A DNA stretch of 64,000 nt from Pseudodesulfovibrio aespoeensis Aspo-2 (GTDB lineage: Bacteria; Desulfobacterota; Desulfovibrionia; Desulfovibrionales; Desulfovibrionaceae), in assembly GCF_000176915.2 (NCBI RefSeq), contig NC_014844.1, forward strand, positions 2,294,001 to 2,358,000, read 5' to 3'. Positions 16,627 through 24,955 of the stretch are shown piece by piece (positions within the stretch are counted from its first letter, which is position 1; each line of letters starts with the position of its first letter). The notes below the pieces were generated by a model. It saw nothing but the letters and a program-made list of their open reading frames with translations. It searched no databases and was not told the DNA's origin. A program made the translations under genes and the position numbers.

Positions 16627-18576
16627 CTAGATTTTGGCGATGTTCACAGTGGAACCGGCCCATGTGGAGGTGCCAGTGGCAGCCTCCGAGCTCACCGTGA
16701 GGATCTTGTAGACATTATCGCCCTTGCCTTTCGAGAACTCATCGCCAACGGTGTGGCCCAGGCCCAGGGGGGCGGCCACGACGCCAGGCAGAACGCCCTC
16801 GTATATCTGAACCAGGGCCGAGCATTCGCCGCTACCGCCGGAGAGCTTGACCTTGGAGCCTACGTCCACGCCAAGTTTCTTGGCGGTGACAGAGGCCATC
16901 ATGACGACCAGGAAGTCGCCAACGAGCTGGTTGTTGCTGATGGTGCAGGGCGCATTGGGCGTGGTGGCCTGGTTGGCGGTGCCCACATTGAGCAGCGTGT
17001 AGGGGGCCAGGGCCACTGCGCCGCTACCCTTGACGGGAACGGCGGCCTTGCCCAGCACGCTGGAGGCCAGGGTGACTCCGGACAGGTCCGGGGTCTCGGC
17101 CAGAACATGGACGGCTCCGCCGACCAGCGCACGCTTGTCGGCACCGATGGCTGCGACCTTGGCATCGAGCACATCCTCGAAGGTCTCGAATCCGAGAGCG
17201 GCCAGTCCGAGGACGAAGTCGCCCGCATTCATGACGCTGACGGTCGGCTTGGAAACCGGCGCGCCAAGGGCGTATGTGGCTGCGGCCAATCCATAGGGGC
17301 TGGCAAGATCATCGAAGCGCTCAAAGGAATGCGGCGTGGGGAGCACGAGGTCCGCGGCAGCGGTGGTCTCGGTTTCCACGCAGTCAAAGGCCACGGTGAA
17401 CCCGGCCTTGACCTGCTCAGGCAGGGCGTAGGCGGGGTTGGCTTCGTAAACCAGCAGCAGATCGGCGCTCACGCCCTGGAGGATGTCCTTTTTCAGCATC
17501 TCGCTGCGGGACATGGCTCCGTCAATGGCCTTGGCGAACTCCGGCAGCACCTTCATGGCACCGCCAAGGAGCAGGTTCAGGGCAAAGGCGGCAGCGTCGG
17601 CAGCCACGGAACCGGACGGGACGACCACCGGGTTGCTCGCCGAGAGCAGCGTCCTGGCGATATCGGCCATGGTGTCGGCGGAAACGCCGGTGGCAGCCTC
17701 GACCTTGGCCGGGGTGTACCCGCTCATGACCATGGCCTTGAACTGCTCGAAGTCGGCGGCAGGCACGGACCTGCCAGCCTGCATCACATAGTAGCAAAGG
17801 CCCAGCGTGAAGGCGGCCATGCCCTCGGTCGGAACCGGCACCCACTTGCTGGTGACGGCTGCGGTGCGGGTCTGCACCGGTCCGGCAAAGAGGAACTTGC
17901 CGGACTCGTTGGCGGCAAAGGCCTTCATGTTGGCAACGGTGGGCCCCCAGGATTCCAGGGCGTCAGCACCGGCCAAAAGGACCACATCGGCGTTTTCAAG
18001 ATCATACCCGACCTGGCCGGAACCGCCCATCAGGCCGCTCCATGCCTTGTCGGCTGCCTGCATCTCGCAGGGCATGACATAGAAGGCGTCGCTGCCCTGG
18101 CTGGTCAGCAGCGCCGAGAAGACCTCGTTGATCGTGCCGGTCTGATCGCCGCTGATAACGGCGACCTTGTTGCCTGCGGCGGCCAGCTTCTCGGTGACGA
18201 GCTGTTTGGCTTCGTCCCAGGATATCTCGGCACCTTTGAGCATGGGGGCCTTGATCCGGGTGGGGCTGTTCATGACCTGGACGCCGTTGGCGCACAGGGG
18301 GCAGATGCCACCGCCGGATATCGGGTTGTCCACATTGCCTTCGGTGCCGAACGCCTCGCCAGCAACGGTACGAACCTTCACGGCACAGCCGGATTCACAC
18401 ATTTTGGACACAGTCGGCACGCCCTTGACTTCCCCGTATTTCAACGTGGGAATCCAGGGCCAGTTCTGCGTCCAGATGGACACATCGTCCAGAGCGGTCC
18501 AGACCGTCGGTGTAAAAAGGATACCGACGGTGGCGCCCACACTCATCTGAATAAAAGCTCTGCGTGCTACGCTCAT
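16627..18576 (-). CDS. qrcB: menaquinone reductase complex, molybdopterin-oxidoreductase-like subunit QrcB
   Basis: The product has 649 residues and resembles the catalytic subunits of the DMSO reductase family. A Tat-type leader with ARRAFIQ and a hydrophobic stretch opens the protein. Cysteines CESGC and CPLC (about residues 59-98) could hold an FeS cluster. For the D. vulgaris complex the family member is reported not to act as a normal molybdoenzyme, and this protein is shorter than true catalytic subunits, which fits. It probably acts as an electron-transfer scaffold between QrcA and QrcC. It lies 13 bases after qrcA and 11 before qrcC. Confidence 0.88.
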   Translation of the reverse strand: MSVARRAFIQMSVGATVGILFTPTVWTALDDVSIWTQNWPWIPTLKYGEVKGVPTVSKMCESGCAVKVRTVAGEAFGTEGNVDNPISGGGICPLCANGVQVMNSPTRIKAPMLKGAEISWDEAKQLVTEKLAAAGNKVAVISGDQTGTINEVFSALLTSQGSDAFYVMPCEMQAADKAWSGLMGGSGQVGYDLENADVVLLAGADALESWGPTVANMKAFAANESGKFLFAGPVQTRTAAVTSKWVPVPTEGMAAFTLGLCYYVMQAGRSVPAADFEQFKAMVMSGYTPAKVEAATGVSADTMADIARTLLSASNPVVVPSGSVAADAAAFALNLLLGGAMKVLPEFAKAIDGAMSRSEMLKKDILQGVSADLLLVYEANPAYALPEQVKAGFTVAFDCVETETTAAADLVLPTPHSFERFDDLASPYGLAAATYALGAPVSKPTVSVMNAGDFVLGLAALGFETFEDVLDAKVAAIGADKRALVGGAVHVLAETPDLSGVTLASSVLGKAAVPVKGSGAVALAPYTLLNVGTANQATTPNAPCTISNNQLVGDFLVVMMASVTAKKLGVDVGSKVKLSGGSGECSALVQIYEGVLPGVVAAPLGLGHTVGDEFSKGKGDNVYKILTVSSEAATGTSTWAGSTVNIAKI

Positions 18577-18589
18577 CTTCAGTTCCCCT

Positions 18590-19336
18590 TTACTTATGAC
18601 AGGTGTAGCAGGCGTTGGGCTGGCCCTTGAGGGCGTGGCACCGTTCGCACTTCCACATCTTCATGGTCATCTTGCTGTAGCCGGAGAGGACGTTCCGCTC
18701 AAAGGGCGGCGGAGTGTCGCTCTTGTCAATGTCCTTGAGGTGGCACAGGTTGCAGTTCTGCTCTGCGGGCTCATCGAACACGGACTTGTCGACCACGCTG
18801 GACAGCTCGTTCTTCAGCTCGGCCATTTCCGCGATGTCGAGAGCGGCATGGGCCTGGTGGGAGAAGTAGACGTTGTCCGGCTGATACTGGTAGTTCAGCC
18901 ACGGCACTTCCTTGCCCTGGATGAGGTACTTGACGACATACTCACGCTCGGCCTGCTTGTTCTCGTCGGACGAGGACAAGAGACTTCCCTCAATGGCATC
19001 AAGTTCGGCTTTCATGATGGCGTCATAGTCGGCGGGGTCGATACCGGCTTCGGCGATGGCTTCCATCACTTCCTCGGCTTCGACCGCGTGACAGTCCGCG
19101 CATCCCTCGTTGGAGGGAAATCCGGCGTAGGAGCCGTCCTCCCTGAAATTGTGGCAGCTGTCACACTCCATTCCCTGGTCCTCCACGTGAATGGCGTGGC
19201 TGAACCGGATCGGCTGTTCAATCTCTTCGAAGAACAGTCCGGGAATCACAGCCCACCCCAGTACACATGTGGCCAGAAAGCCGATGATGAAAGGGAGAAC
19301 CCCTCCACACCGTTTCGATGATTTTCTTTCCTCCAT
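18590..19336 (-). CDS. qrcA: menaquinone reductase complex, multihaem cytochrome c QrcA
   Basis: The protein has 248 residues with an N-terminal membrane anchor (LPFIIGFLATCVLGWAVIPG). Five canonical haem motifs are visible: CDSCH, CADCH, CNLCH, CERCH and CYTCH. It takes electrons from type I cytochrome c3, fed by periplasmic hydrogenases and formate dehydrogenases, and passes them to QrcB. From memory, the family is described as hexahaem, so the sixth site would have to be non-canonical. It is the first gene of qrcABCD. The roughly 170-base AT-rich spacer upstream, with a perfect palindrome at 19430-19441, must hold the promoter. Confidence 0.9.
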   Translation of the reverse strand: MEERKSSKRCGGVLPFIIGFLATCVLGWAVIPGLFFEEIEQPIRFSHAIHVEDQGMECDSCHNFREDGSYAGFPSNEGCADCHAVEAEEVMEAIAEAGIDPADYDAIMKAELDAIEGSLLSSSDENKQAEREYVVKYLIQGKEVPWLNYQYQPDNVYFSHQAHAALDIAEMAELKNELSSVVDKSVFDEPAEQNCNLCHLKDIDKSDTPPPFERNVLSGYSKMTMKMWKCERCHALKGQPNACYTCHK

Positions 19337-19429
19337 AACCTCGCCCCATCACTCTAATGTTTAAGTGAAAACCACACCTATTGAACAACGATCTCATACG
19401 GCACGGATTGATTTTATGTCAAGAGAATA

Positions 19430-19441
19430 TGAAAATTTTCA
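19430..19441. promoter_or_regulatory. palindrome upstream of qrcA, possible operator
   Basis: TGAAAATTTTCA is a perfect 12-bp palindrome about 95 bases upstream of qrcA in an AT-rich spacer. With its flanks (ATATGAA-N4-TTCACGA) it loosely resembles Rex half-sites (TTGTGAA-N4-TTCACAA). The regulator is not shown by the sequence. Confidence 0.35.
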
Positions 19442-19506
19442 CGATCTCCCAAACCAGAAAATAGCAATTTATAACAGCATGTTCACTGAAGAAACCCAGG
19501 CCATGT

Positions 19507-20934
19507 TTATTTATTTACACGCCCGTAGACGTCCTCGAAACGCACGATATCGTCTTCTTCGAGATACGGTCCGCTCTGAATCTCGATGATGTTGAGCGGC
19601 ACCTTGCCCGGATTGGCGAGACGGTGCTGCGACGCCTTGGAGATGTCCACCGACTGGTTCTCGACCATGACCCGGGCATGCCCGTCCACCTCGACCTCGG
19701 CGGTGCCATCCACCACGACCCAGTGCTCGCTGCGGTGGTGGTGCATCTGCGAACTCAGCCGCGCTCCCGGATTCACCTGAATGCGCTTGATCTTGTAGTG
19801 GGGGCCTTCCTCCAGCACGCAATAGCTCCCCCAGGGGCGGACCACCGTGGGATGGCTCTCCACCAGCTGGCTGCCCTGCGCCTTGAGCGCGTCCACCACG
19901 CTGCGCACCGACTGCACCCGCTTCATGGGGCAGCTCAGGGTGGCGTCGCGGGTCTGGACCATGATCATGTCCTCAAGCCCCACCGCCGCGAGCTTGCCGC
20001 CCTGGCTGATGAGCAGCGAATTGCGGCAGTCCATGGCCAGGACATCGCCCTGGATGACGTTGCCGTTTTCGTCCTTGACGCCAAGCCGGTACATGGCCTC
20101 CCAACTGCCGAGATCGTCCCAGGCAAAGCCCGCGCGCACCACGGCGATGTTGTCTATCTTCTCGACAACGCCATAGTCCACGGAAATACCTGGAATATCC
20201 CGATACCCCTGCACCAGGGGTCTCTCTTCCCGGGCCATCCACCAGTCCCACAGTTCGGGCTGGCATTTGGCCACCTGCTTCAGAAAATCCTTGGCCCGGA
20301 AAAGGAACATGCCGCTGTTCCAGTAATGGCTCCCGTGGCGCAGAAACCCCTCCGCCGTGGCCAGATCGGGCTTTTCCACGAACCCGTCCACCTCAAAGAC
20401 CCCTGTGTCCAGCGGCTTGCCGAGGGTGATGTACCCATATCCGGTTTCCGGCTTGGAGGGCTCCACCCCAAAGGTCACGAACCGCTGACGCGCGGCCAGA
20501 TGCGACGCCTTGACCAGGTCCTCGATCCACGCCTCGCCGTTGCCGATCAGATGGTCCGAGGGAAACACGGCGGCCAGCACCTTGTCATTGCCGCCGATGA
20601 AGCGGTCCAGGCCGAGCATGATGGCCGGGAGCGTGTTGCGGCTCAGCGGCTCGGCAAGCACCTGCCCATCCAGGCCCGAATGCATGGCCGATATCTGCTT
20701 GCGCACCTCGAAGAGATGCTCCTCGTTGGTGACGACCCAGATGCGCGAGGGATCGAAGGCGGCGAGCACCCGCTTCACGGTCTGCTGGAGGAGCGTCAGC
20801 TCCCCGCCCAGCACGAGGAGCTGCTTGGGCAGCAGGTTGCGGCTCAGCGGCCACAACCGCGTGCCGGAGCCGCCAGCCAGGATGATCGCGTGGCACTCCT
20901 CGGCGAACTTGGCCCTGGGCTTGAATTCGGGCAT
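19507..20934 (-). CDS. manC: mannose-1-phosphate guanylyltransferase / mannose-6-phosphate isomerase
   Basis: This bifunctional 475-residue enzyme makes GDP-mannose for surface polysaccharide. The N-terminal nucleotidyltransferase opens with ILAGGSGTRLWPLSR and has the FVEKPD segment near residue 180. The C-terminal type II isomerase cupin (from about 350) has VVRPWGSY, QMHHHRSEHWVVVDG and the metal-binding histidines. I chose the start at 20934 because GAGGAAAACTGAC precedes it; the frame is open much further upstream, but that stretch overlaps rfbC and has no homology. It is separated from rfbC by one base, so the two form an operon. Confidence 0.93.
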   Translation of the reverse strand: MPEFKPRAKFAEECHAIILAGGSGTRLWPLSRNLLPKQLLVLGGELTLLQQTVKRVLAAFDPSRIWVVTNEEHLFEVRKQISAMHSGLDGQVLAEPLSRNTLPAIMLGLDRFIGGNDKVLAAVFPSDHLIGNGEAWIEDLVKASHLAARQRFVTFGVEPSKPETGYGYITLGKPLDTGVFEVDGFVEKPDLATAEGFLRHGSHYWNSGMFLFRAKDFLKQVAKCQPELWDWWMAREERPLVQGYRDIPGISVDYGVVEKIDNIAVVRAGFAWDDLGSWEAMYRLGVKDENGNVIQGDVLAMDCRNSLLISQGGKLAAVGLEDMIMVQTRDATLSCPMKRVQSVRSVVDALKAQGSQLVESHPTVVRPWGSYCVLEEGPHYKIKRIQVNPGARLSSQMHHHRSEHWVVVDGTAEVEVDGHARVMVENQSVDISKASQHRLANPGKVPLNIIEIQSGPYLEEDDIVRFEDVYGRVNK

Positions 20935-20935
20935 G

Positions 20936-21508
20936 TCAGTTTTCCTCGTGGGTAAAGGGGGAATCGAATTCGGCAAGGAAACCCAGCCTGCGGTCCTTCT
21001 CGGACAGGACCGGCATCCGGCCATCCAGGGCCGGACTCCAGTCAAAGCCGATATCCGGGTCGTTCCAGGCCAGACCGCACTCGTGATCAGGCCTGTAGGG
21101 GGCGTCCACCTTGTAGAGAAATTCTGTGTCGGGCATGATGGTGACATAGGCGTGCCCGAACCCGCGCGGGATGAACATGCGCTTGAAGTTGGCGGCGCTG
21201 AGAATGACGTGCTGGCATTTTCCAAAGGTCGGCGACCCCTTCCTCAAGTCCACCACCACGTCGAGCACCGCGCCCCGCGTCACCCAGACCAGCTTGGCCT
21301 GGGCATGGGGCGGGAGTTGAAAATGAAAGCCGCGCAGCACGCACACATCCCGCGAATAGGCATGGTTGTCCTGCACGAATTCGCAGTCGATGCCGACCCG
21401 GCTGAACGTCTCCCGGCTGTAGCTTTCCAGAAAGAATCCCCGCTCGTCCTGGAAGACACGCGGTTCCAGGACGAGAAGGCCGGGAGATTCGGTCGAATAG
21501 ACCTGCAT
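20936..21508 (-). CDS. rfbC: dTDP-4-dehydrorhamnose 3,5-epimerase
   Basis: The product has 190 residues, a cupin epimerase that acts third in dTDP-L-rhamnose synthesis. Family marks are EPRVFQDERGFFLESY near residue 15, DNHAYSRDVCVLRGFHFQ (with the catalytic His) near 50, and FIPRGFGHAYV near 115. CVLRGFHFQ replaces the usual KGVLRGLHYQ, a small departure within the family. The start follows AAGGAGGATCGG. The other rhamnose genes (rfbA, rfbB, rfbD) are not in the window, so the operon with manC covers only part of the sugar-nucleotide supply. Confidence 0.9.
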   Translation of the reverse strand: MQVYSTESPGLLVLEPRVFQDERGFFLESYSRETFSRVGIDCEFVQDNHAYSRDVCVLRGFHFQLPPHAQAKLVWVTRGAVLDVVVDLRKGSPTFGKCQHVILSAANFKRMFIPRGFGHAYVTIMPDTEFLYKVDAPYRPDHECGLAWNDPDIGFDWSPALDGRMPVLSEKDRRLGFLAEFDSPFTHEEN

Positions 21509-21702
21509 CCGATCCTCCTTTTCACAATTTCGGGCAGTTGGTCGTATCAATTAGCCGAGTTCGAATGCAGACACAAGCCCACACCAGGGAAACCGGGTGC
21601 CAATTCCAAAAAATGTTGGTTTGCCCGGTTCCCATTTCCCCCTCAGTTTGCTAGGTGCTTCGTCAGAGGGTTCATCTTCATAAACCAGCAGGATGCGTTC
21701 GC

Positions 21703-22272
21703 ATGAATTTTCTGGACATTCTCCTCATCGGCATCGTCGCCATCTTCTTTATCCGGGGCCTCTTCAGAGGACTTGTGAAAGAGGTTCTCTCGCTCACGGC
21801 GGTCATCCTGGGCGTGTTCCTCGCCTCCCGGTACCAGCACCTGCTCGTTCCCCATCTGGAGATGTACATCAAGAGCGAGATGACCGTGGACGCCCTGGCC
21901 TATGTCAGCGTGTTCCTCGGCACCATCATCATTTTCTGGCTGCTGGCCAGATTCGTCAGGGCGGCCCTCGACATCTCCCTGCTCGGCTGGGTGGACAGGG
22001 CCGCGGGCGGCGTCTTCGGCCTGATCGAGGGCATCCTCATCGGCCTGATCCTGCTGACCTTTGTCCAGGCGTTCGCCCCGGAGTCGCGGTGGTTCAAGGA
22101 GTCCTACATCGCCCCGCGCTCCCAGCACATGGTCGGCATCGTGGTCGAGCTGACTCCCGAATCCATGCGCGAAGCGCTCCAGTCCAAAGGATTCGAGCTG
22201 CCCTCGCCGCAGGAGGCCCTGGATTCGGCCAGGGAAGCTGTCGACATTGAGGACGAGCCCGCTCCCGAATAA
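21703..22272 (+). CDS. cvpA: CvpA family membrane protein
   Basis: The product has 189 residues with four predicted helices: FLDILLIGIVAIFFIRGLFRG, VLSLTAVILGVFLA, VSVFLGTIIIFWLLA and GGVFGLIEGILIGLILL. The pattern RGLFRGLVKEV followed by a helix is typical of CvpA proteins, linked to colicin V export and envelope stress tolerance in other bacteria. The C-terminal 45 residues are hydrophilic and acidic. An AGGA site precedes the chosen ATG; the longer reading to 21655 adds a non-hydrophobic leader. It is 48 bases upstream of mazG, so cotranscription is likely. Confidence 0.85.
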   Translation: MNFLDILLIGIVAIFFIRGLFRGLVKEVLSLTAVILGVFLASRYQHLLVPHLEMYIKSEMTVDALAYVSVFLGTIIIFWLLARFVRAALDISLLGWVDRAAGGVFGLIEGILIGLILLTFVQAFAPESRWFKESYIAPRSQHMVGIVVELTPESMREALQSKGFELPSPQEALDSAREAVDIEDEPAPE

Positions 22273-22320
22273 CCCCGGCCACGGGCCGTCCGCACGGTCA
22301 GAACACAAGGAACATACGCC

Positions 22321-23121
22321 ATGAGCGGAAGAAACACTGACGCGCACGCCGCGGCCATGCAGGAACTGCTTGATGTCATCGACGCGCTGCTGGGGCCGGG
22401 CGGCTGCCCGTGGGACCAGGAGCAGACACCCGAAAGCATGTGCGACTATCTCGTTGAAGAAGCCTTCGAGCTGATCGACGGCATCCGCCGGGGCGACAGG
22501 AACGAGGCCAAGGAGGAACTTGGTGACGTCTTCTTCATCCTCCTCTTCATCGCCACCCTCTATGAACGCGCGGGCGGCTTCACCCTGACCGACTCCCTCA
22601 GGCACAGCGCGGCCAAGATGATCCGCCGCCACCCCCATGTCTTTGACGACACGACCTTCGGCTCCATCCAGGAGCTGTGGGACAACTGGGAGCGTACCAA
22701 GCGCAAGGAAAACGAGGGCTCCGACCGCAAACGCGTCTTCGACTCCCTGCCAGCCGGGCTGCCGCCCCTGCTCAAGGCGTACCGGATCAACTCCAAGGCC
22801 GCGCGCAACAACTTCACCTGGAAGGCGGACCAGGATGTTCAAATCCAACTGGAAAGTGAATGGCGCGAATGGCAGGAGGCCATGGCCGAGGATGATCAGG
22901 AAGCAGCCGAACGTGAATTCGGCGACTACCTCTTCACCCTGGTGGAGCTTGGCAGGCGCAAGGGGATCAAGGCCAACGCGGCCCTGGATTTCGCCAATCA
23001 GAAATTCCTGCGCCGGTTCGCGGCCATGGAGGAACTGGCCGAAATGCGCGGCCTGACCTTCTCAGACCTTGACCTGGACGCCATGAACACCCTCTGGGAC
23101 GAGGTCAAGACCCAAGACTGA
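22321..23121 (+). CDS. mazG: nucleoside triphosphate pyrophosphohydrolase
   Basis: This 266-residue all-alpha NTP pyrophosphatase hydrolyses NTPs to NMP and pyrophosphate and helps clean the nucleotide pool. The first MazG repeat shows GCPWDQEQTPESM, EEAFELIDGI and KEELGDVFFILLF, the metal-binding EExxE and ExxD pattern. The second repeat (from about 165) has REFGDYLFTLVELGRRKGI. Length equals the two-domain E. coli type. It follows cvpA and converges with the small minus-strand gene at 23151-23315, with only 29 bases between them. Confidence 0.93.
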   Translation: MSGRNTDAHAAAMQELLDVIDALLGPGGCPWDQEQTPESMCDYLVEEAFELIDGIRRGDRNEAKEELGDVFFILLFIATLYERAGGFTLTDSLRHSAAKMIRRHPHVFDDTTFGSIQELWDNWERTKRKENEGSDRKRVFDSLPAGLPPLLKAYRINSKAARNNFTWKADQDVQIQLESEWREWQEAMAEDDQEAAEREFGDYLFTLVELGRRKGIKANAALDFANQKFLRRFAAMEELAEMRGLTFSDLDLDAMNTLWDEVKTQD

Positions 23122-23150
23122 CACTGGCCCTCTTCAGCGTCACGGCAGGG

Positions 23151-23315
23151 TCAGCGAAGCAGCAGTCCAAGAATGGTGTACACGGCGAAACCCGCGCCGA
23201 GCGCAATATACATGAACATTCACGGCGCGCACCGGTCCCTGAATTTCCATGCCGCCAGCCCGGCCAGCCCCAGCCCGACAATGGCCGATATCACTATGTA
23301 GCCGATCTCTCCCAT
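23151..23315 (-). CDS. candidate small membrane selenoprotein with CxxU (in-frame TGA)
   Basis: Read with the in-frame TGA at 23222-23220 as selenocysteine, this is a 54-residue protein with two hydrophobic helices (IGYIVISAIVGLGLAGLAAW and MYIALGAGFAVYTILGLLL). A short basic loop KFRDRCAPU joins them. The TGA is codon 32 and falls exactly in a Cys-x-x-U pattern, the usual redox-active form in selenoproteins. The same frame stays open for 22 more codons, encoding a second helix, before a TGA stop. GAGGGGAG precedes the ATG, and a hairpin with a G-rich loop follows the TGA (23183-23199). Alternatives are a 31-residue one-helix protein, or a nonsense mutation with restart at the ATG right after the TGA. 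I do not recognise a named family. Confidence 0.55.
23183..23199 (-). promoter_or_regulatory. possible bacterial SECIS hairpin
   Basis: On the minus strand CGGCG-CGGGTTT-CGCCG forms a 5-bp stem whose 7-base loop contains GGG and begins 26 bases after the TGA. Bacterial SECIS elements lie directly downstream of UGA, with the apical loop roughly 16-37 bases away and a G at its start. The lower stem (TGTA with TACA) pairs only with a large bulge, so the structure is suggestive rather than certain. Confidence 0.45.
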
Positions 23316-23416
23316 ACTCCCCTCATACACCAGCCGCGCCCCCCTGTCACGTCCGGACGGGAGAAGGAGGGGAATGCCTCGAGCGGCCAGCTTGAACTCC
23401 TTTGACTACTTGGAAT

Positions 23417-23972
23417 GTCTTCCAATGCGCTACTCCTCATGGGCGGACAATAACCTCTCACTTCATGTCCGTCATCTCTGGACACTTCACCCTCCACCGG
23501 CCTGCTCCTGCCGGACGGCGAGTTCTGAAAGATGGTCGTGACCACGCCACTGAGGCGCGGCATGCCCCTCATCCGCTCCCGGACCGGCGACATGGGCCGC
23601 ATACTTGCGGGACAGTGCGCCTGCTCACCCCCTTTGCGCCGCCGCGATCCGCTGGTATGGAGAACCTCGGACGGCGTGAGCATCGGCGACCGCACCCTGA
23701 CGCTACGGGCGATCAGCGAGTGTCTGTATGCCCTGCCGGGTCTGGACGATTTCGCGGCATGGTTCGGGCAAGGCGTGTTGCGCATCGGGGCCTGCGGCGG
23801 CAGCGGCCTGTCGGCAGCTGTGGCTTCAGCCCTGGCCGATCTCCCGGCGGTGGTGCAGGGGCTCGTTTCAGGCGCGCTCGAACTGGAGATCGAAACACGA
23901 AGCAACGGCGCGCCAGCCATCGCGGGTCTGGGCAAACGTTGTCTGAAAATTCTCGGAGGAAAAGACGAATGA
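23417..23972 (+). pseudogene. decayed AMP-dependent CoA ligase (phenylacetate-CoA ligase-like), C-terminal remnant
   Basis: The readable part, 23532-23972, encodes MVVTTPLRRGMPLIRSRTGD, the conserved hinge of phenylacetate-CoA ligase-like enzymes, then the C-terminal domain to LGKRCLKILGG. Directly upstream the same frame reads LLLPDGEF then TGA, where intact relatives read PDGE-GE-VVTT. Still further upstream a different frame gives LSLHVRHLW. So the gene has at least one nonsense and one frameshift lesion and lacks its N-terminal two thirds. Intact relatives (the DVU_1553 type) sit beside xdhC and an NTP-transferase-HD gene, as here. Its stop still overlaps the xdhC ATG. A short free-standing C-domain protein from 23532 is possible but unlikely to be active. 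Confidence 0.65.
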
Positions 23973-24955
23973 AAGCCCTAGTACGCTCCCTGTGCGAACT
24001 CCTGACCTGCGGCGAAACCGTGGTGGTGGCGACCGTTGTGGAGAGCGCCGGGTCAACGCCGCGCTCCTCGGGCGCCAAGATGATCGTGCGGGCCAACGGC
24101 TCCATCATCGGCACCGTGGGCGGCGGCTTGGTCGAGGCAATGACCTGCCGCGACGGCCTCGCCCTGCTCCAGGCGGGCGACGGCGCGGCCCGGCTCATCT
24201 TCGTGAACCTGACCAGCTCCCTGGCCGCCGAATCGGACATGATCTGCGGCGGCGGCCTCTCGGTGCTGCTGGAGACCGTGGAGCCCGGCGGCTCGTGCGC
24301 CATTGCCTACGCGCGGCTGGACGACTGCATGCGGCGCGGCGTCCGCACGGCCCTGGAAACCCGGCTGGAGGAGGCCGACACCCTGCGGACCATGCACCAT
24401 GCGGTCCTCGACGCCCCTGCGAAAAACAGCATCGCCTTTGAGCGGCAGGCCGGGATCATGCGCCTGGTGGAACCCTTCATCCCCCCGTCGTCCCTCTACA
24501 TCTTCGGGGCCGGGCATGTGTCCCTGTTCACGGCGCGGGTCGGGGCCATGACCGGGTTCCGCACCGTGGTCCTCGACGACCGGGCCGATTTCGCCAACCG
24601 GGAACGCTTCCCCGAGGCGGACGAGGTGATCGTTCTGCCAACCTTTGCGGGCTGTTGCGACGGCCTGAATGTTTCCGGCAACGACTTCGTGGTCATCGTC
24701 ACCCGGGGACACCTGCATGACCGCACCGTGCTGGCCGAAACGCTTCGCACCCCTGCCGGATATGTGGGCATGATCGGCAGCCGCAGCAAGCGCGACAAGA
24801 TTTACGCCTCCCTGCTGGAGGACGGGTTCACCCGGCAGGACATGGACCGCTGCCATTGCCCCATCGGGTTGCCCATCGGCGCACACACGCCCGAGGAGAT
24901 AGCGGTCAGCATCGGCGCGGAGCTTATCAGCGCGCGTGCCGGGATGGGCAAATGA
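23969..24955 (+). CDS. XdhC family molybdenum-enzyme maturation factor
   Basis: The product has 328 residues. The XdhC N-terminal domain shows ATVVESAGSTPRSSGAKMIV and GTVGGGLVEA. The C-terminal Rossmann part starts at SLYIFGAGHVSLFTARVGAM and ends with MIGSRSKRDKI and GLPIGAHTPEEIAVSI. XdhC proteins bind and help sulfurate the molybdenum cofactor before insertion into xanthine or aldehyde oxidoreductases. GGAGGA precedes the ATG at 23969; the longer open frame to 23402 runs through the CoA-ligase remnant and is not used. It overlaps both neighbours by ATGA junctions. No molybdo-hydroxylase gene is in the window. Confidence 0.88.
   Translation: MKALVRSLCELLTCGETVVVATVVESAGSTPRSSGAKMIVRANGSIIGTVGGGLVEAMTCRDGLALLQAGDGAARLIFVNLTSSLAAESDMICGGGLSVLLETVEPGGSCAIAYARLDDCMRRGVRTALETRLEEADTLRTMHHAVLDAPAKNSIAFERQAGIMRLVEPFIPPSSLYIFGAGHVSLFTARVGAMTGFRTVVLDDRADFANRERFPEADEVIVLPTFAGCCDGLNVSGNDFVVIVTRGHLHDRTVLAETLRTPAGYVGMIGSRSKRDKIYASLLEDGFTRQDMDRCHCPIGLPIGAHTPEEIAVSIGAELISARAGMGK

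Noticed and set aside
16753-18630. Long plus-strand open frame of 625 codons opposite qrcB
   Set aside because: It is the shadow of the minus-strand qrcB in high-GC DNA; the translation has no recognisable domain and is His/Gly/Ala biased.
23526-23528. A second in-frame TGA, in the CoA-ligase remnant, as another selenocysteine
   Set aside because: It falls where relatives have glycine or glutamate in a hinge, not cysteine, and other frameshifts lie just upstream. A nonsense mutation explains it better.
23402-23968. Longer N-terminus for XdhC
   Set aside because: The frame is open but non-homologous and overlaps the CoA-ligase remnant; XdhC proteins begin at the ATG at 23969, which has GGAGGA upstream.
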